Source of the DNA: Azolla caroliniana
Lineage: Eukaryota > Polypodiophyta
Direction of reading: 5' to 3'
Assembly (NCBI GenBank): GCA_043228905.1
Contig: JBHGNT010000001.1
Span: forward strand, 33,108,001 to 33,172,000
Length of the DNA: 64,000 nucleotides
The notes under the pieces are model-generated. The model saw only the letters and a list, made by a program, of their open reading frames with translations, was not told where the DNA came from and did not search any database. Shown one piece after another: positions 49,001-60,400 of the stretch. How positions within the stretch are numbered: the first letter of the stretch is position 1; each line of letters starts with the position of its first letter. The position numbers were made by a program, and so were the translations under genes.

Positions 49001-51609
49001 GTGATACTATAGTGATTTAGATGGAACATAGTATGTGAACTTTGCTTTTAACTACCACAAAGCGTTAATGTAAAGATAAATAGTTCCCTTAATAGCTGAA
49101 AATAGTGAAAATCATCTATGTAGAATAGGTAGGTTTGTAAGCACAGACAGACGCGGTCTCCACTTTATAGTGAAGTTTCCTGCTAGCAATGCGACTGTAT
49201 TCCTGAGATATAAGATGGATCAAATATTCCAGGACTTGCAAGGGATTTGCAAATTTTACACATGATTGACTGTTTGGCTAAACTTGTTCGAAACTTAAGA
49301 GATTCTCTTGAATAAAATTATCCTCACAATTAGAAGAAAATTGTCACCAAAGTTGGTACATGTGGATCGGCATCGTTTAATACGTTGCAAAAACCATAAA
49401 ATAACTTAGTGCATACTAAAATGATAATTAAGTATCGGACATTACAAAATAAATTGTCTTTGTTTAAGCCCCATGATATGCTTTTAATTGGAAAATGTAA
49501 CATATGAATCTTTAAAGATAGTATTGGGTAATGATTTGTCAGAAAAGACGCATATATACAATGTACAGACAAAATATGTTCATTACTATGACAAGATACT
49601 TATAAAACACATTTAAGACTAATCTATTTATAGATCCCACCAATTCACTGGTAGTTTGTAGGCCAATGTCTCAACATATCTCAGGAATCTTGAGGCATAG
49701 TTAGCAGGTATTGTTCACTGATAATAAGAAGATAGTGGAAAAAGAAATTTGGGAATATAAATTGCTATAAATTTGTATGAGAAACTTTTCAAATCAGACA
49801 AATCAGAGTTTTTAAGGACAAATAATATACATATACTTGATTCTAAATTGAGGAAGCATTATTCATCTAGATACACCTTCACATGATTGGATTTTATTAT
49901 TTCTTGTCAAAGCTGTGTATGCATGAACGAAACCGGTCTTTTAGTATACTAGTATACTTTGCATGCTTGACTATTAAACAGTTATGTATGATATATGTAA
50001 TTATCTAAATTATTAAAACCCGTATTTCAATCTCTCCAGGCTAGAATTGAATCATGTGTTTCACGATGCTCATTGAGTACGATAAACAGTCCCGAAGATG
50101 AATGCAGCGTCAAGGATACCCCTACTGATATTTCAGCATGCAAAGTGGCGAGGGTAACTTACAATACACCAGAATAAATTTTGTATTGCAAGTCATGACT
50201 GCCATTTGTTTTCGTTTTCTCTTTATGGGGGATGGGGCAATTGATTGCCATTTGTTACAACCTAGTTGTAAATATATTGTATTTACTTATACTTATGTGT
50301 ATGTACTAGGGCTACCCCCGAACTCTACAATTTGTAATTTGTTTACTATCTGTATTAGTAGAGTATATAAAATAATATTCAATGTGAGAAGGCATATTAG
50401 TGGGTATAGCCCTTTTTTATATATGGATGGCTCTAGAAATTCCTGTGGCAGCATATGCTTATGATGTGGAAATTGCCTTCATGTGTCAATCTATTCTTCT
50501 GGCATAACCTCTTTAACTTCATGCATTTATAACATGCCATGTTTGTTCTCTCCAGAATAGACTTCCGCCCCCACTTCCAATGCCAACAGTATCAGTGTCA
50601 AACCAGCTTGTTTCAAAAGCATTTGGGCTGAAAACATCCAGATCTGGTATGTGATATAGAGAAGTATGGATTACATTTGTTTTTCCAACTTTATGTGGAG
50701 CAATCAAATGATAGATTGCATTTCTGTGGGTTGCTATTTTTGAGGTAGTCAATGATGGACGTGGGAGTTGAATTCCTGACTTCTCCTTGCGTTGGTGTTT
50801 ACAATGAAAAACATATTCTGATACGTTTGATTTGACTTGGATAGGAAGGCTACTTGTTCCACCATTGGCGCATTGGCGCAATCAGAGTATAGTCCGTGAT
50901 TCGGTAACTACTTGACACTTACTTCCTCTCTGATGTTGTTGAATGATATATGTTTTATGCTGTTGAACTAGAGAATATCATGCATTTACACATTCACATA
51001 TTGTATGAAATCCTCCTATGCATTACTCATGGAATGTAATTCACCATCATATGAAATATTATGCTACAGTCACAACACTAACGAAATCTGTATCGATGGA
51101 TTGTTTGCCTAACAATCCATCGATACAGATTTCGTTAGTCTTGTGACTGTAGCATAATATTATGCACATGTTTGTGTACTATATGAAATCCTAATAATTA
51201 TGGAGTGATGGGACAACTCATTATGTGCACGCTGAAATGTGCAGTTCATCACTGATGGGATGTGATTCACACATCATATGAAATTGTACTTATTATCGAT
51301 TGCATTTGATATTTTAGGATGGTGGAATAATTGCTATTGAAGATGGATCAAAAGACACCATGGGGGTTGATACAGGTCTGTAAATTATTATTATGCGAAA
51401 TTGTGATTTAAAATACGAGGTTAATTGATATTGAAAGAAAACTAATACTTCCTTATTTCATTTGGTTAAATGCAGGGCGTTTTAATTTCAAGCCACCTCT
51501 CGAGGCAAGAGCGAGAAAATTACAAAAGTGGCTCTCGGTTACCGCTTCCAAGTGTTTCATGCAAAAGCTGAATTCACGTGCAAATAAGAAGAAAAGAAAT
51601 GTCACATGA
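43089..51609 (+). CDS. KNL2: KINETOCHORE NULL2 (KNL2/M18BP1-type centromere protein)
   Basis: Centromere-licensing protein needed to load CENH3. Exons: 43089-43889, 44923-45005, 45105-45249, 45377-45600, 45692-45851, 47050-47151, 47269-47480, 47546-47873, 47959-48102, 48377-48502, 50040-50153, 50556-50646, 50845-50903, 51318-51375, 51476-51609; total 2781 nt, 926 residues, all phases join. Residues 1-171 are Ser/Pro/His-rich; 172-267 are 13-residue tandem repeats. The SANTA domain follows at about 268-362: YHWYLIRPNG, SGIAVGGFLSTR, TAIIKRLEERKLLSKNGIVV, NGFPHQMVQLFLSGFPNIW. Basic clusters (SRKRKVRFRSK about 590; KKRGKPKKKVR about 665) look like nuclear signals. The CENPC-k motif is at about 841-873: SRSGRLLVPPLAHWRNQSIV then RDSDGG. 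SANTA plus CENPC-k is diagnostic for plant KNL2. Extra small exons in introns 5 and 10 cannot be excluded. The long N-terminal extension before SANTA is unlike the short one of Arabidopsis. Confidence 0.92.
43602..43889 (+). repeat. Coding minisatellite: 13-residue repeats in KNL2 exon 1
   Basis: Seven units built on RGFASxxxxxLGx (39-bp period), for example RGFASHECDDLGS, RGFMSREFNGLGP, HGFASRDIENLGF; two units carry insertions of 3-6 residues. The frame is kept throughout, so units arose in multiples of three bases. Confidence 0.9.
46031..46890. mobile_element. Candidate non-autonomous element with AT-rich tandem repeats in KNL2 intron 5
   Basis: CTATGGTTACTAT occurs at about 46034 and again at about 46877, bracketing some 830 bp. 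Just inside are facing ATTGAC words and CATTCG/ATTCGTA-rich ends. The interior is built from about four diverged AT-rich units (46140-46790) sharing TTAGTGTGAGGTC, CCTTTTTAATGTGA, and TTTATTTATTTACATATTT. The CATTCG ends resemble the element at 17945-18184. Assignment to a transposon class is not possible by eye. Confidence 0.4.
51056..51160 (+). repeat. Near-perfect inverted repeat (50-bp arms, 5-base loop) in KNL2 intron 13
   Basis: Arm one 51056-51105 and arm two 51111-51160 are reverse complements with one mismatch seen (CACAACACT versus AGTCTTGTG); loop TGCCT. Because it lies inside an intron it would be transcribed as a strong hairpin. It could be a miniature transposable element, a foldback, or a small-RNA precursor. 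Diverged copies of flanking sequence (CATCATATGAAAT at about 51046 and 51274) suggest an older local duplication. Confidence 0.9.
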
Positions 51610-53015
51610 AACAAGCTTGTATATAGACCATGAACACTTTGTATATTGTAAGAGACCATACGGATTAGCATAGCAAAAGAGGGCTGTGGACATTTTAACA
51701 CTTCTAGAGTCTTACAATTTGTTGTGCAAAATGAAGACATCAAAGGCATTTTTCCTTGGAAGGTTGAAAAAAGCCCAAAAGAAGACATGTATTATTAGGT
51801 AATAGGCAATGCATTACACACTTTCATGTGGCAAGCTTTTCTAAACGCTGAAATTCCTCAATAGCTCATTGATAGTTTTATTTGTGCCTTTTGTATACGA
51901 TGATGATCTCCTTAATAAGATTGACATATATTCTCTAAATTTATATAGCTTGTGTATTATATAAGAAAATGCCGACTTGCTATTTCCTCATTATGTATGG
52001 ATGATTGGAACCTTATGGTGGAGGGTCATTGCCTTTTATGGTGTGATTCATAGATTGTGTTACCATTCAATGGTAAAGATAGTACTTAAGTGTCTCCACT
52101 ACTCTTGCAAGATGTATTAGGCTCTATGCCATTTGAGGCCTAGTGCACCCTTCACTTTATAGGTCATTGTGCCTTATAGGATGATGATGTATTTCTTATG
52201 AAACCTCGTATGCCCATGGTGCTGAGTGTACACATGTAATCACGTGCCTATAACCTCCAAAATTAAGCCCTAATTTAGCATGCAATCACATGTTCTCCCT
52301 TTGTATGCACTTAACTATGTGAGGGTTGTTTGGCCATTGGATGGAATAAGTTCACAATGGAACATCCATGGCATGATAGGAGAGGGCAATTCAGAAAAAC
52401 TTTCAATACAATATCATGGCAGTAAAACATATGACAAAACTTGGTGTACCCAATGAATGTGGAATTATGGTAGTGGTTTGGAAGAAGTATTGGGGTTATG
52501 CAAAGGTGTCCCCTCTCACCCCCTTTTGTTAAGTCTATGGGTAGAACACTTAGAACATTCCATTATGCAAGTATCAGCGAGTGAGGAACAAACCTTAAGG
52601 TAGAGATTTAGTTATTCTTGTGCCGAAAGATAATGTGCGACCATCAAATGGATGGGAGGAACCGTAGATTACAATGAAAAAATCTCAAGCGTTCATTGCA
52701 AGGATATCATCGCCAGCAAAGAGGCCGAAAGGCTGGTCATAGATAATTGTCAGAGTGTACTTACCAACAAATGGCCGGGCACTGATTCACGGACAATCAC
52801 AGCAAAGTTTATGAGGGAAGTCTGAACGAAAAACAATCACAAGAAAGTTGATGAGGAAAGTATGAACTAGAAGAAACTGCTGCCCAAACCAAGCCAAGCA
52901 GGGAGAGAATGAATGCATATAGGAAGAAGTAACAATACTGTAAAAGAAAGAGTTTTGCAGGAGAACAAAATCCACCCCTCCCCGGTCCCGACTGTTAGCC
53001 TGCCATTTTCAGAGG
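51610..53015. other. Spacer between KNL2 and RPL30
   Basis: AT-rich 3' flank of KNL2 and upstream region of the ribosomal gene. No gene recognised. Confidence 0.6.
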
Positions 53016-53023
53016 TAGGGTTT
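53016..53023 (+). promoter_or_regulatory. Telo-box in the RPL30 promoter or leader
   Basis: TAGGGTTT (reverse of AAACCCTA), 40 bp before the start codon. Telo-boxes are a known promoter element of plant ribosomal-protein genes. Confidence 0.6.
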
Positions 53024-53062
53024 TCCCGTCTGTTGTTCTGCTCAGTGAGCTCATTCTACGCC

Positions 53063-54904
53063 ATGGTGGCCGCCAAGAAGACGGTAAGTGGTCCATCTAC
53101 CCCTTGTTTGTTTGTTTGTTTCTCGCGATTCAACTGTGTCAGTTCGCCATGTACCTACTTTTTCTCGTTCTCGTTCTCTGTCCATTCCTTCTTCTATATT
53201 TCACTGTCTGCCGTTCGCCGAGTTAGTTTTCCATGTACAATGCCATGTTAATTTGTTTTCTGTTTCGCGAAAATAGATACTTTCTCCTTAAAAGATGACA
53301 AGATCTAGGATTGATGATTTTTGGCCATATCGTTTATTCTATATTTGTGCATTTCTTTGTCTCTTTCTCGTTGGAGAGTTCTTTCGAGAGCTGAAAATGT
53401 AACACGCTCCTCATTTTATTCCAAATATAGGCCACAAAAGATTGAGACTGGAGAGGAGGATTTCTCACCATATTCTTTCTGGATTTTTATTTTTGTTTGG
53501 CGAATTTCTGAATTGCATTTCTTTTTCTTCACCATATGCTCAGATTTTCTTTGGTAGAACTTATATAAAGTAAAGGCATTTTTTGGGATATCTTTTATAT
53601 TATGCACTCTCGTATGGGATACTGGAAATCACTGGATTCAATTTGTTGTTTTTTTCTCTTCTGACGAAGTTCTGCATTTCTTGCACCATCGATATGCTTT
53701 CTTCACCTGCTATTCTCTTGCTTGTAATTGCAGAAAAAGGCTCAAGAGAGCATTAACAACAGGCTTGCTCTTGTTGTGAAGAGTGGAAAGTTTACTCTTG
53801 GATACAAGACAACACTAAAATCTCTGCGTAGTGGGAAAGGTACTTAATGTTTGATTGCTTTCTTAGATTTGGCTAGCTCATTAGGTTGGATCTGATGTTT
53901 ATTGTATCCTGCATTGTCCTGAAGAATTTATATCTCTAAACATGTTTAGGTCAGGTTGTCTATTATGGTTATTTTGGCTCTGAACTTATTTTGCATGAGC
54001 CAATAATTTATATAACAAAACATGATGTAAATTTGACTGCGTTATTGTCTTGGCAAATCAAACCTTATTTCTAAAAAATCTCATAGAAAATGTTGCAAAT
54101 TGAATGTAAGATGAAAATTGGGAAGAGTGACTCGGCCATAGCATCTCATTGTTTAAATGTTTCAAAATAATATAGCAAATAAGAAAACTTCAGAATCTAA
54201 AGGGAGACCCTGATTTTGAATTGACTTATGGTAGCAACTTACTCATTCAGGCAAGCTCATCATCATTGCCAACAATTGCCCTCCATTGAGGAAGTCAGAA
54301 ATTGAGTATTATGCAATGCTTTCGAAAACTGGGGTTCATCATTACACTGGAAGTGAGTTATACAAAAACTCTCTTTTGTTTTTAAATCACTATAAATAGA
54401 CTTTTTTTATGTTATAGTTAATACGATTGCTTTTCTGAATAACAGTTTTGGTTTCTTCTTTGAATTTTATGTTCTTGTATGTGCTCAGATAATGTGGATT
54501 TAGGTACAGCATGTGGAAAGTACTACAGAGTATGCTGTTTGAGCATCACTGATGCTGGTATGTTCTTTATGATTTGGTTCATTTTTCCTTTTCCAAATAT
54601 TGACTTTCTTAATCAATATTTCTTTTTGAGAATGTAACCAATTTAGTAGAAAATATGCGGATGTCTTATATATATGCATGGATTTGTATGTCATTTGGAA
54701 GCCTAAAAGTGTTGATATATCTTAAGCCTTGAAACATTTTTAGGTCATTTTAGGCAAATAATCATCAAATATATGTAGAAGTCATTCTTAATTTTTTTAA
54801 AACCCATCCTTTCTTTCTTGGTTGTTATTTGAGGGGCTTATTGTGCATGCCGTAACTTGTCTTCAGGTGATTCCGACATCATCAGGACCATGCCTACAGA
54901 GTAG
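53063..54904 (+). CDS. RPL30: 60S ribosomal protein eL30
   Basis: Component of the large cytosolic ribosomal subunit. Exons: 53063-53083, 53734-53839, 54251-54352, 54489-54557, 54867-54904; 336 nt, 111 residues, as expected for the family (about 112). Protein starts [20 protein letters not shown]; later [60 protein letters not shown], and ends [11 protein letters not shown] very short first exon and a long first intron are typical of plant ribosomal genes. All five junctions follow GT/AG and keep phase. No damage is visible, so it is probably an expressed copy of a small gene family. Confidence 0.96.
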
Positions 54905-57432
54905 TGATTCCGTATCAGAGTTTCATCATGTTGAGAGCATACACATTGATATTTGTAAACATCCCTTTTTGGTTAATGAACGACTTTCAAGTGAGGACAA
55001 GGTTGAGCTCAGGAGTGCCAGTATATTGGGTCCTAATGTTCAGGAGTAATGTGAGTTCTTGAACAGTTTTCTCTCAAATATACATGTCTGGGCATTGAAT
55101 TCCTGTACTACGCAAATGGAATCGGTAACAGTGAAGTGAAATCTTATCTTACCATGAAATGTTGTTTTGTTGGACAACCTTCTTGTTACCATTTTTTTGG
55201 AGCTTTCTGTTGCATTTGTCAGTACTCCAGAAAAACTGAATCCTGTTTAGCAGCACTCATTCAGATTGAATCGCATCCATTTTCCCTTCCATACTATGCC
55301 ATAACAATTTTGGTATGTGAAATTTATGCCATTAACTTCATCATCTGGCTGCGTACCTTGTGGCCTTTTTTAATAACAGGGCAAAGTTTTTAAAGTTTTT
55401 CGCTGTAAGATAATTTGTCATTCTGTTGTGCTAGTAGAAGATAGATGGTTCAAAGATGATTAGACATGAGTGCAAAATCCTTGTGGATATTTGTCATCAT
55501 GCACTTATTTGTACAATGTTAAAGCTCAATGTCATGATGCTGACTATGATGGTACATTGGGCGTTTTGTTAACATTGTAGAAATTAAGAGTGATATTAGA
55601 ATGTTTTACTGATGTGCGTTCAATGAATGCCATTTTCAACTTGGACTAGATCTTTTCATTTAATGAATTTGGCAAATTGGCATGTTGAATGGTTAATTTA
55701 TAATGAATATGAACTGCTGAGCTAGTTGCTTCCAAATTTCCAATGCCAATCAAAATATTTTTTAAAACCTTGAATGGATACTAGAACATTAGATTTGGTG
55801 TCAAGCAAACTGAATTGTTTTAGCTTTTTCCATTGTCATTTTGGGGACCAGTCATTATCACTTAATTCCTTGATAAAACGATAATTTTCTCATTAGATAA
55901 AAACTCTTCATTAACAACACCTTGAATTCTCCTATTCCTTTTCATATAAATTCTGTGTATTATTTAACATGAATATCAAATTGTGAATTTTTGTACTAAT
56001 ATCTTGTATCATTTTATTTCATCTGTATTTGCATCAAACCCACCTCTATTGAGGCAATAATTAAAAGTTCACCTATTTGTCCATATACATCGAAGATGAT
56101 GTGCTTTTGTAGTCTTCTTGAGGTGTTCATCTCTTTGTAGGCCATTGGTGCAAATCAAAATATATGTATGGGCAAGAATTGATCGTTTGTTTGGCAAGGA
56201 AACCTAGATGACGGTAAGAAGTAGTGCATCATGATCCAATGCCACTCTATATTATTAGATGAGTAGATTACATAATGAAACATAATGTGAAAGCATTCCC
56301 TTTTGTATATAACACTCTACATTCATTGGGTTCCCTTTTGTATATAACACTCATGTTTGATAAAAGTGGCTTTACAATGTTGACATTGGGCTTTCAAAGG
56401 CCAATGCTAGTTAAAACATGATGTCTCCCTATTCCTCCCAATCAATGTCTCCCTATTGTCTCCCTTTTGTGGATATTCAAAGACGATTTATTGATTCCCC
56501 TAAAATCGTTGGACTTGAACTCTAATTGAGACAAATGAATTGATGGTTTCAGGCATGGATATGCATGATGAGTATTTATGCCTCATGCAAGACCTGCTCT
56601 GACCTCTCTGATATCCTGTCTTATAACCCCATGTGTGGCCCATATATTGAGAACCGTGGCCATTGCCATTATGGACAGGCCGAGCATGCATGCAAAGAAC
56701 CGATTTAAGAAGCTCCCAAATGTCTGACGACTTTCACATGCATTTAAACAATTGGGGTGGAACAAAAGGATGTATGAGAATCTCGCATCAAAATCAAACT
56801 CAGTCCATATAACTTCGTGGGATGGCCTCCGCCCACGGAGGAGACCTATGGAAGCTGCCACGTGTATGTATGTATGTAATCTAATAAAATCTTGGCATGC
56901 CATGTGGCAGTACAAATGTGTATATAAATGAAGGGCAAAATAGACTAACAAAATATAAATAAATAAATACATAAATACATAAATCAAACGATCAGAAATA
57001 AGTAAACGAAGGGAGAAAAACAGATAAAAATGAATAAAAATAAGCAAATAAATAGATAAATAATAAAATCCATTTTTCCACAACGTTCCAGGCTCTTTTT
57101 CTTTGCATGCAAATTGCCGCCCTTTTCTCCTTATTCTCTCTGTTTCTCTCAGCCTCTCTCATTTTCTCAGAAATCCGGTTTTCTTCTTTTGTTCGGTAAG
57201 TTTGTTTGATTCTCTTTTTTTTTCTTTTCCTTCCTCTTCTCGTCTTTCTGTTCAAAATGATTTCTTTTCTGAATTATCTGTGCAAAACGATTTCCTTTTC
57301 TGCTTTTTCTATTGAAAGCGATCTTCTTTCCTCGTCTGTGTTGAATCTTCTCGTTCATGGAATTTGATTAATTAACTTTAAAACAGCCTTTTCATGAGTA
57401 GTTTGTTTTTCGGCAGTTAAATAAACAATACT
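54905..57432. other. Spacer between RPL30 and the anoctamin gene
   Basis: No gene recognised. Contains AAAT-type simple sequence at about 56950-57070 and a CT/TTC-rich stretch (57105-57260) that is probably the leader of the anoctamin gene. Confidence 0.6.
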
Positions 57433-60400
57433 ATGAGCGAGAATCTTATCACAGAGTTGAATGGAAGAGACCCCGATTCTGTACTATTCGAAATTGCTAT
57501 TGTGTATAGCAAGAGCCCACATAATTCTAAACATAAGACGGAGGAGGGAGGTGATCATTCTCTGAAGAGAGATGAACCTGATTGTGCAATCCAACGGCTG
57601 AAAATGGAACTAAACAATAAGGGCATCTTGTTAGAAGATGTAGAGGGAATCTCTTCAGAACATTTTCTAAAGGTAAGCTAATTTTGGTCATTAGATTTAG
57701 TTTTTAGTAATTTATATTCTTAGGTGATATTTGGCTTGGATTAAGTTAAAAAACTCATAGTCTTTCTTTTTTCTTGTCAAAATATGTTTACATAAGCCAA
57801 TAGAATAAAGCCTACATAGTCCTAGGAAATTATCATTTCTAGTTGAAGTTTTGCTCACCAAATTCTACGTGTACTGAAAGCAATGGACCCAGATTCTTAT
57901 CGTATCACATGTGTGAGTTGTTTGAGCCTTCGGAGGTGAAAATTTATGGCTCTAAAGGTGTAAAATGTAAGGAATATATTGTGATTATTGCTTTTTAATC
58001 CATTTTGACATTGTCAATTTACTATCAAAATGTTATACTCGTCGTATTTGCAGCATTGAAAATTGATACATGGTATAGATGTGTACCTATATATATGCAT
58101 ATAATGCACATGGAAACTTCTGTAGAAATAGTGTGTTAAATGGCTTTATGCCTGCTGCAGATTGGTGCTCCAATTGAAGTATTAGGATCCATGGCAGAAA
58201 CTCTTGAGATACGAAAACCAACTTACATTGGTGAGCAAATGTGGTTTTCCTATAATACCAGAATGTTCTTCTCCTAACACTGGTTTTGTTGCATGGGAAA
58301 CCTATATCTTGTTTCTATGTAATATAACAGAATTATGAGTTGTGGCTCATGCTGGGTCTTTATTTCTCTTCACACACCAAAAACACTAATTCGGCTTGTA
58401 TTTTCTACTATCACAATTTGATCGTGCCTGTAGACTGAGCCTTTTCGTTTTCTTCCTCATTGCAAGGGCTCGATTTGCCATTTCAGTGGAATGCGAGGGA
58501 TATGTTTGTTCGTCAATACGAAGATAAGAGTTTATTCAGCTGGACTGAGCGATATGAATGTCTCCATTCATTGCTATATGAAGAAATGGTACATTTCAGA
58601 CACACTTTTATATAGTATGCATCATCAGGTATATGTAAGTAAGAAAAGACAAAGTTCTGCTTGCCATAATTTTGACGAAAGTGTAATAGCATTTACCATT
58701 CATTGCGTGTTTGTGATGTAAAAAAGCAAAGAGATAACAAAAAAATTGAAGTGTCCATCAAAGAATTAATGCTTCTGGTAATATTCTTTTGCAGGTAAAC
58801 AATGATCAAGAAGAGATATCTCTGAAATATCCTGGAGAGGCGGGAGAATTTTTATGGAAACCAGGCGAATCTCTTCTGTGGAGATTGGAAACTGAAAAGA
58901 TTGTAAAGGAGTTGCTAATTCTTCATGGTAACTCCGCTAGAAAAAAACTGTTGGGCTGTTGTTACTGTTATTTTATCATCTTTTCTTTTTCCCAATGGTA
59001 TATATATTCCTATGTCTGTGACACATCTATAAATGTTATCCTTACTTGCAGATGAAAGCAAACGGAAATCCCTCCTTCACAACTGGGCTTTAAAATGGAG
59101 TGATTTCACACACCAGCCCATAGATTCTATATACTCATACTTTGGCCCTAAGGTTTGCTTGGATTATATTCCTCAATTCTATCTATTACTGAAAGAGTCT
59201 AAATGATGTCATTACAAAGCTAAAGATTTAGATTGAAAGGATTAATATGGAGGGTTAAAAAGCTGTAATTATTGGGCTGAAAGGGCTTTTAAAGTTTGTG
59301 CGTTATTATTATTCCGGGTTGCAATATACTTTACTTCCTGGGGATGTATACATGATGTCTTATTTATATTATTGTGCCAGGTTGCAATATACTTTACTTT
59401 TCTGGGGATGTATACACAATGGCTTATTTATCCTTCTATAATGGGTATTTTGATCTATTGTACAGATCTAGGGTAACTTTCTTGTCTTCAAAAAATCACT
59501 TCATTGTTGATGCATTCCTTCTTTTTCATATCTGATGGTTTTTTTGTGTGGTGAATTTGGTGTAGGTCTTGGGAGTCTGTGGTTCCACCTTTATTTTCCA
59601 CTGTTGCTGTCACATGGGCTGTCCTGTTTTTGCAGTTCTGGAAACGAAAAAATGCAGCACTTTTAGCCAGGTTTTGATTGAACTTCTTACTACTTGGATA
59701 GTCATGGGCAGCCATTTTCAGTTTCAGGTATATGGAATGGATCATGAGTAGGGCATTAGGCCTAGTTGTTGTGTACGGAACACCCTGTAAGGCAGATTAG
59801 TCATGGGCAGCCATTTTCATTTCAGGTATATGAAATGGATCATGAGTAGGGAATTAGACCTAGTTGTTGTGTACAGTACATTCCATAAGGCAGATTTATT
59901 AAGCAGATTATGTAGGTCCAAGCAGTAAGAAGTTTAGGAGCTCATTACCACACAGTCAGTTTGTGCAAAGAATTATTAACTGTGGTTGTGCAAACATTCT
60001 ATTACAATGATGCATTTGGAATTTATCTAATTTTAGCAAAAATAAATGAATTTTTTTGGGATTTGGATATGCAAAGTTACGTAAGCATAGCCCTGTGCAT
60101 AACTGGATGATCATAACATGGCAAAACTTGAAATAAGTTGTCTTTGGAAGACAGCGGTGTACAACCAACCTTGATCATATGTCAACAATACCTAGTGTAA
60201 ATACATAAGATGAAATTTATTTCTTGTGTAGCTGATATTGGCTAGTGCCTTACTTTGTCCTTGAACTTTCTTTGGTTGTTTGACTAGGTGGAACCAAAGC
60301 TCTACATTCGATAAAGATTACACTATGAAGCTTCCAATTTCCCTTGAAAAGTCTGCTGCAAAAATGAGTAATCAAGGTTTATCAAAAACAGAGCGGCAAG

